Assembly (NCBI RefSeq): GCF_900120405.1
Contig: NZ_LT635493.1
Span: forward strand, 533,037-597,036
Length of the DNA: 64,000 nucleotides
Source: Urinicoccus massiliensis
GTDB taxonomy: Bacteria; Bacillota; Clostridia; Tissierellales; Peptoniphilaceae
Direction: 5' to 3'
Within the stretch, counting starts at the first letter, position 1, and each line of letters opens with the position of its first letter. Made by a program: the position numbers and the translations under genes. Under the pieces are notes generated by a model, which saw only the letters and a list, made by a program, of their open reading frames with translations, searched no databases and was not told the DNA's origin. This document shows, in pieces, positions 55,601 to 62,944 of this stretch.

Positions 55601-57091
55601 TGTTGCTGTCCACTTGGGATTTTGGTGGCCAGCTGCAGCTTCTAGGTCCGGGAACTTGTCTCTGGCAAGTTTTGATCCTTGGAATACTCCGTAGGACTTG
55701 CCATATAGTGGATCTTTTGCAATGGTATCGTCCTTAGTTACTTTAACTTCAAATACTCCGTCTGGAAGTTTTTCACCCGGTGTAATTTCTCCACCATCTT
55801 TAAGGTAAACCGGATAGAAGTCTGTATCTGCTACTGGTCCTGTTGTTGGAAGTTCTGGTTTCCATTTTAGGAACTTTTTGTTGTCGTCTACTCTTCCATT
55901 AATGATAGGAGTAGGTTGTCCAATACCTTTTATTTGATTTTGAAGGTCTTTGTCGGTATATTCTGTGCCTTCCAGAACATCGATAACTTTAAGCTTTTCG
56001 CCGTTTTTAAATCTACCGTCTTGTGCGTTAGGACTTGATTCAGCGTGGAAGCTTAGGCGTTTGTATCCGTCTGGAGTCTTTGGTAGGTTGCCGTTATCGT
56101 CTGGTGTTGGAACTATAATCTTTGGTTGTGTAGCAAACTCAATGTAGCCACCAACTTTTTGCTTTTGACCGTTGATTTCAACTTCTTGACCTAGGGCATT
56201 ATAAGTGATTTTGTTTAGCTTATAAGTCTTGTCACCAACTTTTAGTCTTTTGTTTGCGTCAAGTTGTGTTGTAAGGCTTAATGTTGGATTAGCTCCAGTA
56301 GAGTTTAATTGCTCGATTTCATTCCCTGCAAAGTCTGAAAGCGTTCTAATATTAAAAGTCTTTGTATTTGCTCTTAGAATAAAATCATGCTCGTCTTCTA
56401 AAGCTAATTTTAATCCTAAGGCTTGATTAATATTCTCTTGAAGTTCTTTTCCATATGGGTCTACAACTTTTAAATCAATGACTGGGTGGATAATTTGACT
56501 TAACTCAAATTTATAAGTCATGTCTTGACCCAAGTTGAAGTTTGTTGTGTTATTAGCACTTACATAAACTCTTAGGGCTATGGTGTCCTTAAGTTTAGGG
56601 ATTTCTGCTTCAACAACACCTTGGCCCATGTCCTTTGGAAGATAAAAAGTTTCAGTCTTTTTAGTCTCTCCCGCTTGGAAGGTCATGGTTCTTGTTTCAG
56701 TTCTTTTTCCGCCTAATTCTTTGAAAGTAATCTCTACATCAAATGAACCTGCTTCAGTTAGTGCTGAAGGGTCAAATTCATTATCTCCAAGGTTTAGACC
56801 TAGGGTTTCGAGACTGATCTCAACTTTTTGGGCTACAGTTTCGCTTGAACTGCCAGCTTGCTGAGTTGTTGCTCCAAAAAGTCTAGCGCTTCTTGAGAAA
56901 AATCTAAAACTAGATTTTCCTTGTACTTTTCCTAGATTAATAACTTGCTTGTCGCCGACCGTTTTTATGTCGGTGATTTCGTTTTTCTCTGTACTTACGC
57001 CCGAAGCCGCAAAGACATTTAGGGGCAATGTAGTAAAGAACATAACGAAAACTAAAAGCAAGGTTAGAAATCTATGCTTTGTATTATTCAT
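49685..57091 (-). CDS. Giant repeat-rich exported protein without visible anchor (second of three)
   Basis: 2468 aa. Signal peptide (FFTTLPLNVFAA, about 1-29), an N-domain to about residue 325, then about nine ~80-residue repeats (about 330-1145) of the pattern Y-V-x-V-x-F-x-A-G-x-x-G-x-F ... A-x-x-G-x-x-F-x-x-W ... ITAxY, related to InlB B-repeats. Residues 1150-1940 alternate Ig-like modules with seven DxDxNGxxD calcium-type motifs (DNA 51275-53640). Further Ig-like modules (to about 2245), a helical coiled segment (about 2250-2395) and a final Ig-like domain follow. No SLH, LPXTG or membrane anchor at the C-terminus. AGGAGG before the ATG; A/T-richer than the housekeeping genes. Confidence 0.88.
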   Translation of the reverse strand: MNNTKHRFLTLLLVFVMFFTTLPLNVFAASGVSTEKNEITDIKTVGDKQVINLGKVQGKSSFRFFSRSARLFGATTQQAGSSSETVAQKVEISLETLGLNLGDNEFDPSALTEAGSFDVEITFKELGGKRTETRTMTFQAGETKKTETFYLPKDMGQGVVEAEIPKLKDTIALRVYVSANNTTNFNLGQDMTYKFELSQIIHPVIDLKVVDPYGKELQENINQALGLKLALEDEHDFILRANTKTFNIRTLSDFAGNEIEQLNSTGANPTLSLTTQLDANKRLKVGDKTYKLNKITYNALGQEVEINGQKQKVGGYIEFATQPKIIVPTPDDNGNLPKTPDGYKRLSFHAESSPNAQDGRFKNGEKLKVIDVLEGTEYTDKDLQNQIKGIGQPTPIINGRVDDNKKFLKWKPELPTTGPVADTDFYPVYLKDGGEITPGEKLPDGVFEVKVTKDDTIAKDPLYGKSYGVFQGSKLARDKFPDLEAAAGHQNPKWTATPEGEQTVDEAKPWNRVIDKNIEFKATASKLPDIIENPTKPTPEGYVRVSFVAGEGVEDFKDAKTYDVKEGTALTKEQYPTAKAKVGYKDPKWDVAPGTPITKDNATITATATKEKDIIPGGDNVEKPAGYYVVEFLEGKRGEFKPIEENGTKKAQVTVYYVNPEAKVKMSQITAPTVTAKVGYKFDSWSKEYQPDTVITGDRQITAVYIHVDAVSTVPKEGWTKVTLKSGDKGQFTKTTNVSGGQTKTEEFDDLVYYVDPEREVTIPAPVVKATVGNTFTGFDQSLTGTFKTETVITAKYLSTSDVIEDKTPGDDTEKPEGYVTVKFEAGQNGTFAPNSVTKFFVNPEKEVEIGAPGIEPNKNFVFKGFFNGTEEHSSAKKMYKQDVTYTAKYEDKSNESIIPGDQPKPGGWVTISFSAGEHGTFELVEGKQPTIAYHVNPEKDIVLKDKAPAIKANDGYKFTNYDPDVETARKYTTEGQVITAQYKATVVTKDPNDAEHYAKVEFLPGDQGKFEQVGGKDQVTTFWVWKGEEVNFNAPKVTANDGFVFNTWDPILQTKYTDNQTHTAKYEPKSDISDKPVAGFQEVKFVSGKDGKFEGDKTEKSVWVRPNVQVDLTTKAPKVIADEGKVHTGWKPSLIGTFTKSDTATEITAQYKTDADKNGIADEDETTATPTVTARNIGTDNKTTVEGKAPKGSTVTIKYTPEGGQETTKTVTAGEDGIYKLEIEPKLPVDTEVKVTAKDGEKKVSPEVKTQVFDDKDNDGKDDRSQNFDITKADKIEMVYDPAKMDYLVTSKDGKVALETKGMVVKVTDKAGVEKKFTAEEIAKDTKNFTVEPADGADLTIAANNGQPIKVTLNVKGASVTEAKTSNLSVKLDANNNGIADEKEKFDIAKTTKVTIIQDPSKMNYLVNEANGTTPFETAGVVIKLEDASGKTVTYNAEELKNLTDKITLSPAEGEQLGLDNGKTKTTPFTVTITGAEATDKPTATGGNVVVKLDADQNGTADEDEKTPEPEVYARNIGKNPDKTTVEVETEKNADVTIEYKDANGETQKIVAKADDQGKLTKEIKPILKDGTEVKVTVKDGEKQPTEKTVKVFDDVDDNKIPDDQAGQTERPAAIASNVGSKPTFTTIKGKTEKGATITVTVKVKGEEKPVTVENLKVNDDGTYTLEAKYDNKPLENGAEIFVYAENAPKKISEPQTTTVFNDVNKDGKPDGGKVDLTDVKDIQVIAPDKMSYTQGEKLVGTGLKAVVRDNGGNIEIFDYDNTTGKFKDADGKEVADITATVNGKAIKDLLLTEKDHNGKAIDVKVGDKTGSTNQKLEVKQLQTPTPTIEFAANQNTVGSDGSTPTGTAKQKTTVKFTVKNKPTKVFVKYTVNGEAKEETFEIGANEDATKTVDLAVKLPVGAEVKVLAKDADKTLSEAATATVVRDADNNGKADDKTEVGKAEIDPIKAQSESITVKPADNATELVIKETDKSGNTPKGSKEITVTKDKDGIWKIGDDIINPDKDGKLTIPTKDKLKLDEYNVVEVESKGDPDTTTPSTARETVVQAADITAPDKPVVDQPVDGDKNIKVKTPTDKDAKTITVEVEVPAKPGEDPTTKTVVITKDNDGKWKTPDGKDVPEENGKLVIPVDPAVKTGDKVTVEVKDESGNGSKSDPQTVVERQKLPEPTINPIKTGGKTVAGTAKDATTVDIYKKVGDNYELIKEGVGVNSDGTYNYPGTTEFKDGDVIRVVAKKPGMTEAAAETTVGVDTTALDKAIQDGNDALVKTNDGTPEDKALEKAIKDAEDLKKKTDPKPPTQEELNNAQKEIEKAIENKRKTDEERQKLKDIIEEAEKETQKEGYKDKPGKDRRELEKVIKEGKENLKNNTKITESTTKIEKALEKIRKETVQVGLIDTKVGNQSITITTYPNFCKVKIYINDVYIDEIKTDGFGTLRFTLDKPIESGTTIELKAHKDGYNDDSYWTRVK

Positions 57092-57109
57092 TCTTCCTCC
57101 TCATTATGA

Positions 57110-57128
57110 GGGGAGGGAATCCCTCCCC
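57110..57128 (-). promoter_or_regulatory. Intercistronic hairpin upstream of the 2468-aa gene
   Basis: GGGGAGG (57110-57116) pairs with CCTCCCC (57122-57128) across GAATC. It is followed, before the start codon, by CCTCAT..ATGAGG, which could partly mask the AGGAGG ribosome site. Confidence 0.55.
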
Positions 57129-57181
57129 CGGTTACTATCTTTCCGCCGACTATCATCTGCTATTTCTCAATACTGCAGCAA

Positions 57182-60100
57182 CTATTGTCCCAGTACTTTT
57201 GCATAGGGGTTGGTGTAAGCACCTTCTACATTAGTACCGATGATTTCAATAATTTCGCCGGCTTGTAATTTGTAAGGATTACCTTGAGGGTCTGTAAGCA
57301 TAATCTTTTGATATTTCTTGCCGACAGTAGCTTGGATCATAACTTTAGCCTTTTTTTGGTAGCCGTCAGCTTTTGTTCTAACGTCTTCAAGATCCTTAAT
57401 GTCGTAAATTCTTACGGTAACAGTTACTCCTTCTTCATAGGCTCTTACATGAACATAGTCTTTTCCGATACGTTCCTTACGAACCATGATGTCGATAATC
57501 TTGCTCGGATTGTATTGGGGATCAAGGATTGTTGCGTTGCCAAATCTATCTTCTACTGAAATGTCAGCGTCCTTAAATCCGAAACGATTGAGCATTTCTA
57601 TAGTAGCTTTTAATTCAGCTTCATTTTGTAAACGAAGGATTTGAGTACCTGCATTGTTCTTGTACTTAACAACAATTACTTGTGTATCTTCCTTGAATTT
57701 CGATAGATCTACATTTACCCAACGTCTCCACATATCTTCTCTTGGTTTTGCTTCAGCTGTCGGAGCTGTTAAGTCTAGGGTAAATCCATCTGAGTAGTTA
57801 GGTTTTTTGCCCGCTTCATCCGATTGGATAACAAGATTAATACCTTGTTCCTTTAGCTTATTTATTTCATCGAATTTATCTGCAGGAATTAAGATTTGTC
57901 TCTTAACTTCTGTTGTGTCGTCAGACTTCATATCTTTGTCTAAGACTACTGGAGCGATATCACCATTGCCACCAACTGGTGCTAGTGGAACGAAAGTTTT
58001 TACTCCACCTTCTTCTTTGAAGTATCCTAGAGTATATTTTGATCCTGCTTTAGGTGGTAGAAGTGGATGGTTTGGCACGTTGAATTCTACAACTGCGTTG
58101 CCGTCCTTATCCTTTGGAAGTTGTTCTTTTTCTACTACTTTGTGTGAAACTGGTTGTTCTTGAACTTTTGCTTCTACTATTGCAGATGGAGTTTCTGCTT
58201 GTCCAATTAATTTGAATTGTTGAGCCTTAACGATTTGTCCTGCTTGCATTTGACCAGTTTGAATAGTGATTACTCCATTGGCATCTACATTTACAGTTCC
58301 TTTAAAAGTACTATTGACATTGTCTACTACTAGAGTTCCTCCAACATCCTTTGTAACGACTACTGTTTTACTGTCTGGTAGGGTTGTAACAATCTTGCTT
58401 GGATTTCCAACTTTTCTTACGACTACTTGTGTTGCGTCATACTTGATCGGATCGATTGTAGGTGGTTGAACATCTACCTTAGAGTTTGTAAGTTTGATGC
58501 TATAGCCATAAGTGTCAAAGTACTGCATAGTCTTATTTTCGTTAGGATTGATAAGTTTTCCATCTTTTGTATAGTGGCTACGCAATGTAGCTGCTGACAT
58601 GGCATCGACACCGTCTGTGTTTACAAGTTGAGCCTTGTATCCACCCAGACCCTTGTTTTGGTTGGTGTTTACAATGGTTGCACCGTAATCCTTGTAACTT
58701 ATACTACCCTTTTCAAATAAAGCTTTTGTTGAATCTGTAAGCTCTACTGCGATATAGGACATTCTGTGGCCAGCTTCGTCATAAGATGGTAGGTCGTTCC
58801 AATTTAGTTTGCCAGTTTCAGGCGTTGCGCTTGTTAATGCTTGCACTGTTCCCGGTACCGGTCTGTAAACTGCATTTTGGTCTACAATTTCGAAGCCTGC
58901 TGCTCCTACTGCTGGTCTTGCTAAAAGACCTACGTAAAGCTTGCCAATGTTCTTGTCTCTATCTGTTCCTTGGTCCCAAACTTTTTCAACGTCTACGTGG
59001 TAGTTCTTCTTCCATACCGCATAGAGGTCGACGCCATCTCTGATTTGATCGGCAGTTAGTGGATATTGGTCTCCATCACGTAGGTAGTTATCAACGTTAA
59101 CACCCGTACCTGTTTTATTTTCATCAGGAATATCTGCATCAGGATTGGTTGAGTAACCTACTAGAGAATAGCCTTCCATCTTGAACTTAGAATCTCCCCA
59201 GTTCTTTTGTAGACGCACTGATCTATCTGTTAGGTTTTGTTCTGTTAGCGATTGGGTTACAGTTTCGTCAGTTTTGCCTTTCAATCCAGCTGGTGGATTA
59301 GTGTGGAAGGTTACAAGCGGTGAACCATAAGCTGCATAGACAGTCATGTTTTCAGTAATTGGCGAGGTGCTTGTAAAGATTAGGTTATCTCCACTTAGAT
59401 ACTTATCTACTGAATCTGCTTTCTTTAATTTTAAGAAAGCTTCTGTAACTTCTTGTGGTGTACCTGTTAAAGGCTTAGTTGTCCAACCTAGGAAGGTCTT
59501 GCCAGAAACTTTTGGTGATTCTGCTACAAACTTTCTGACTGCAAAAGCTTCTTTAGTTCTAGCTAGTACCTTTTGAAGATTTGTTTTCTTTTCACCTGCT
59601 GCTTCATTAATCGCTTCATTAAGTGCAGCAATGCTTTGTTCAAAGTTCTTGCCATTGTGGTCTTTTAGGTCAACATTCTTGCCTTCAAAACCGTTGGCTA
59701 CATAGCCTTCTTGGTTGGCAAACTTTACGTTCATCGGTGCTATACGAACAACTTCTTCTTGTTGGTTAGTTCTATTTGTTATATAAGCGTGTTCTGTACC
59801 AACTTTTTGGTCTCTGTCGACTCCTTTATAGGAAATAACGCTTTGATCAAGGGTACCACCGTTAAGGTTAAAGGTTACCTTGGCTTGAACTTGTTCCATA
59901 ACTGGGTTTTCACTTTCAAGTGCGTTTGCTAAAACGTCTTGGTTGGTGAAGTATAGCGGCGTATCTTTTACTGCCCAATAGGATTTGTTAATCTTATGTT
60001 GAGCATCGTTAGAAGCAGATGTCCATTCGAAACCTTGAACATCATCGCCGTTAACACTCATTTCTATCTTTTGGTCGGAAGCTTGGATAGTTCCCAGTCT

Positions 60101-62092
60101 CTTTGCTGTAGTAACTTCCTTTTTGTTAGCATCGTATGGATATACATAGACTCTATCGTATTTTGAACGACCTGTTAGGTGTTCGGAGTCTGTGAAGATC
60201 TCGTCGATGTCTGGTGCGTCAGCTGTTCTTGTTAGAATACCGCCACCAAAGTTTTCTTGACGAGATACCATTAATGGGTCGTGGTTGTCAATAAATAATG
60301 ATTGTTGTGGATCGTTTATCTTTTGACCATCTTTAAAGATTTCGCCCTTTTCATTTCTTGTATAGCCATCTATTAGAGGTCTTTCAAATCGATAGGTCTT
60401 GCTTTTAGTTATTTTAGCTCCAGATTCATCCTGTGCTGAGTAGTTAAATGTAACTGTCATGCCAGGAGATACTTCCATAAGCTTAGTCTTTCTTGAGAAG
60501 ATTGTAAGGGGTGTGTCCTTTTTGATTTTGATATCAAATGGAACTGACACGGTCATTTTACGCATGTAGCTACCAGATCCGCCAACATACTTAGCCTTGT
60601 CACCAGTCGTCCTTATTCCAAACTTATATTGGTCGTCGCCTATTTGGATGACGGAACCATTGGTATCAAAAGTACCAAGTGTGATAAGATCACGTCTCCC
60701 ATCAAAACGGATGTCGATAGTGTCTCCGCGTCTTAGGTCTATATCTTCATCCCTTGGAACTGATTTGAACTCTTCTATACCTGTTGGATTGGTAGCAAAT
60801 ACCGTTGAGAAGAATTCGTAAGATACAATGTCTGTAGATCCGAAACTTTCTTTTAGCTTGTCTTTGTCGATAAAGTATCTAACTACAGTAGATGTGCCAT
60901 AGCCTGTTAGGGTTGTACCTGTTCTCATGAAGGTCTTGTCTGGTGTGTTGTTTGTAACCTTGACTACACCTACATCCCCAATCTTTCTAATATCATTTAT
61001 TGAATAGTCAATCCTGTTTGCAGGAAGTGGAACTGTTGGGTCAGAAGATGGGTAGCTTACTTTATCTTTACTGTTAGCAGCAAAGATTTGCGCTACTGTT
61101 CCAGACTCGTCTTGTGGTTTTAGGATATCTATAAAGCTTTTGTCGAAGGTTTGCATAAATCCATAGTCACCTTCGTTTCTCTTATCAGCTGCGTTGAAGG
61201 CACCACCGGAGTCAGCTGTGGATCCTACAGATCCTTGAGTTCTTCTAGTGTATACGTCAACATATCCCTTTTCTTCATTATATTTAATATAGGAAGAAGC
61301 AGCTTGGAAGGTGTTTTCTGTATTACGGGCAACGTCTGTATTTAGAATTCCTTTTTTAAGGTCTACCCTTACAGGTACGAAGGTCGACATAGTGTAGGAT
61401 GAATATGGAACTTCTTCATTTTCAGATATAGTTGTAGAATAAATTTGTTCGAAATTACTATCCATAAGCCTCATTTGGATAAGAGGGTTGTTTTTTAAAT
61501 TCTTAACAGTTTTTCCTTCTTTAATAACTAGGTCAATAGGTGTTTCAAAGTGAACTCCTAGTAAACCAGTTCTTACAGTTTGTGTCCCCTTTTCACCAAG
61601 ACTTACATAATGTAGATTTCCTGATCCTCCCTGTTTGGCTGATAAAGTATCGAACTTAATAAATTTTTCATTAAAGCTCCAACCATCATGATTGTTGGTA
61701 AATTGTTCAGTTCTCTTTTTACCAATACCTGATAGGTCCCAATCAATTAGTTGGTTTAGGTTGTTGTCTGGCTTTAGTATAAGTCTTAGCCACACATCAG
61801 TAACCGCTCCTGAGTATCCAGAAAAAGCAAGTCTTACTACTTCCCTTCCGTCTGGTCTAGTGTAGCCCCCGATGTATCTTAGGGATGGGTTTTTTAAAGT
61901 TTCTGCTGTAGATACTTTTACCAATCTTCCTTGGTGAGGAATTGGCCAGTATCTTGCTGTTTCGTCGTCGTCTACCCAGTTGGCCGGCTCAACTTCGGCT
62001 AATGCCTGAAAGGGCACCACCGTCACGAGCATCAGAATGGCCAAGGTAAGCGCAAAGGCTCTCTTAAAGCCGCTCAAATTACTTGTTTTCAT
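57182..62092 (-). CDS. Giant exported protein without visible anchor (first of three)
   Basis: 1636 aa. Signal peptide MKTSNLSGFKRAFALTLAIL then VVPFQALA, cleaved near residue 32. Residues 40-730 form a large N-terminal region, likely beta-sandwich adhesin-type domains. InlB B-repeat-like modules occur near 750-930 (KVTFNLNGGTLDQ..TFLGWTTKP..MTVYAAY) and 930-1035 (VTFHTNPPAG..VDLYAVW). A Cna-B-like domain (YHVDVEKVWDQG..ATIVNT, about 1033-1160) follows, then Ig-like or unknown modules (about 1210-1500) and a C-terminal region lacking SLH, LPXTG or membrane helix. AAGGAGG before the ATG; first gene of the operon behind a long leader. Confidence 0.88.
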   Translation of the reverse strand: MKTSNLSGFKRAFALTLAILMLVTVVPFQALAEVEPANWVDDDETARYWPIPHQGRLVKVSTAETLKNPSLRYIGGYTRPDGREVVRLAFSGYSGAVTDVWLRLILKPDNNLNQLIDWDLSGIGKKRTEQFTNNHDGWSFNEKFIKFDTLSAKQGGSGNLHYVSLGEKGTQTVRTGLLGVHFETPIDLVIKEGKTVKNLKNNPLIQMRLMDSNFEQIYSTTISENEEVPYSSYTMSTFVPVRVDLKKGILNTDVARNTENTFQAASSYIKYNEEKGYVDVYTRRTQGSVGSTADSGGAFNAADKRNEGDYGFMQTFDKSFIDILKPQDESGTVAQIFAANSKDKVSYPSSDPTVPLPANRIDYSINDIRKIGDVGVVKVTNNTPDKTFMRTGTTLTGYGTSTVVRYFIDKDKLKESFGSTDIVSYEFFSTVFATNPTGIEEFKSVPRDEDIDLRRGDTIDIRFDGRRDLITLGTFDTNGSVIQIGDDQYKFGIRTTGDKAKYVGGSGSYMRKMTVSVPFDIKIKKDTPLTIFSRKTKLMEVSPGMTVTFNYSAQDESGAKITKSKTYRFERPLIDGYTRNEKGEIFKDGQKINDPQQSLFIDNHDPLMVSRQENFGGGILTRTADAPDIDEIFTDSEHLTGRSKYDRVYVYPYDANKKEVTTAKRLGTIQASDQKIEMSVNGDDVQGFEWTSASNDAQHKINKSYWAVKDTPLYFTNQDVLANALESENPVMEQVQAKVTFNLNGGTLDQSVISYKGVDRDQKVGTEHAYITNRTNQQEEVVRIAPMNVKFANQEGYVANGFEGKNVDLKDHNGKNFEQSIAALNEAINEAAGEKKTNLQKVLARTKEAFAVRKFVAESPKVSGKTFLGWTTKPLTGTPQEVTEAFLKLKKADSVDKYLSGDNLIFTSTSPITENMTVYAAYGSPLVTFHTNPPAGLKGKTDETVTQSLTEQNLTDRSVRLQKNWGDSKFKMEGYSLVGYSTNPDADIPDENKTGTGVNVDNYLRDGDQYPLTADQIRDGVDLYAVWKKNYHVDVEKVWDQGTDRDKNIGKLYVGLLARPAVGAAGFEIVDQNAVYRPVPGTVQALTSATPETGKLNWNDLPSYDEAGHRMSYIAVELTDSTKALFEKGSISYKDYGATIVNTNQNKGLGGYKAQLVNTDGVDAMSAATLRSHYTKDGKLINPNENKTMQYFDTYGYSIKLTNSKVDVQPPTIDPIKYDATQVVVRKVGNPSKIVTTLPDSKTVVVTKDVGGTLVVDNVNSTFKGTVNVDANGVITIQTGQMQAGQIVKAQQFKLIGQAETPSAIVEAKVQEQPVSHKVVEKEQLPKDKDGNAVVEFNVPNHPLLPPKAGSKYTLGYFKEEGGVKTFVPLAPVGGNGDIAPVVLDKDMKSDDTTEVKRQILIPADKFDEINKLKEQGINLVIQSDEAGKKPNYSDGFTLDLTAPTAEAKPREDMWRRWVNVDLSKFKEDTQVIVVKYKNNAGTQILRLQNEAELKATIEMLNRFGFKDADISVEDRFGNATILDPQYNPSKIIDIMVRKERIGKDYVHVRAYEEGVTVTVRIYDIKDLEDVRTKADGYQKKAKVMIQATVGKKYQKIMLTDPQGNPYKLQAGEIIEIIGTNVEGAYTNPYAKVLGQ

Positions 62093-62609
62093 TTTTCCTC
62101 CTTAGTTATTTATTTGCGTATAAAGCGCATAAATCTATATTAAAGCACATGCTGGATGTGTCCTATACATTGGTATGCCTCTTCTAGGTAGTCTTTCTGA
62201 ATGAAAGAATTTTTTCTTTCCTCAGCTTTTTCAAGGGAGCCTATTTAGGTCTTGAATTAAAACCAGGTAATCTGGTTTTGAATTTTTCCATCCTACTTAT
62301 TTCCTTTCTCTATCTTGAGGATTTTCGTCTAATCAATCTAAATCTCTAATCTTATTTTCCTTTTCGTTTAGTTTTTTTAGGTCTCCCTAAAAAATTTCGC
62401 TTTTTCATTTTCTAAAACGCAACTTAGCCAGGTATAGATTTTTACTATACTTAGTCTTGGGTGCAAGTAAGAACCTATAAAAATGGCCATCTTCATAGGT
62501 TTACTTTCTTTTTCACAAAGGGTGAATGAATAAAGTTCTATATATACATATATATATGTATATATATATTTATATTTTATCATATATTTAATAAAATAAA
62601 AGCGTCCAA
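62093..62609 (-). promoter_or_regulatory. Promoter and ~480-nt hairpin-rich leader of the giant-protein operon
   Basis: On the minus strand TTGGAC (62609-62604) and TATATG (62586-62581) are 17 bp apart (or TATGAT two bases on), giving a start near 62574. The leader then holds a 30-bp AT palindrome (62568-62539), CCTATGAAGATGG pairing with CCATTTTTATAGG (62499-62474), TTTTTTAGG-GAGA-CCTAAAAAA (62394-62373, a GNRA-type tetraloop), AAAACCAG/CTGGTTTT (62279-62259) and a TGCG/CGCA palindrome near the ribosome site. No significant ORF; no known riboswitch recognised. Confidence 0.5.
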
Positions 62610-62825
62610 TGAATTTTATTTGTTTTTTTACAAGTTTATTTCTAGTAAAAAAACCATTTCCTTAGCCCAAAACCAGTTTCTTTTTTACAGTCTTCTGGAT
62701 CTCTATATCAGGCTAAAATGAATATCACTTCTAGGTCAATATCTTGTCTCCAAAACCTATTAATCTAGGGATCCAATGAAATAAATATTTTCTCCTATAT
62801 AAACAAAATCGGGTTTGTGAAACGG

Positions 62826-62850
62826 ACGGCACAGGGCCGCTCCTACAAAC
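62826..62850. repeat. Single GC-rich hairpin repeat unit
   Basis: GGACGGCACAGGGCCGCTCCTACAAACC, the same type as units at 17355 and 45208, with two changes that weaken the stem. It lies between the giant operon and the next gene. The rest of 62610-62944 shows only A/T-rich sequence. Confidence 0.65.
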
Positions 62851-62944
62851 CATCCGAAAAATATCCTCCTTACTGGTTTGTCCAGTAAAGCGGGTGCACA
62901 TCTTCCAGGGCGGATTTTTTATATGGTCTTATGCTTTTTCCATC

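Noticed and set aside
45487-62092. One ancestral giant gene split by frameshifts
   Set aside because: Each of the three frames has its own signal peptide and ribosome site, with hairpin-bearing gaps, so they are separate genes.
62377-62583. 68-aa minus-strand open frame in the leader
   Set aside because: A/T-rich with Tyr/Ile runs from the AT palindrome, no ribosome site or family match.
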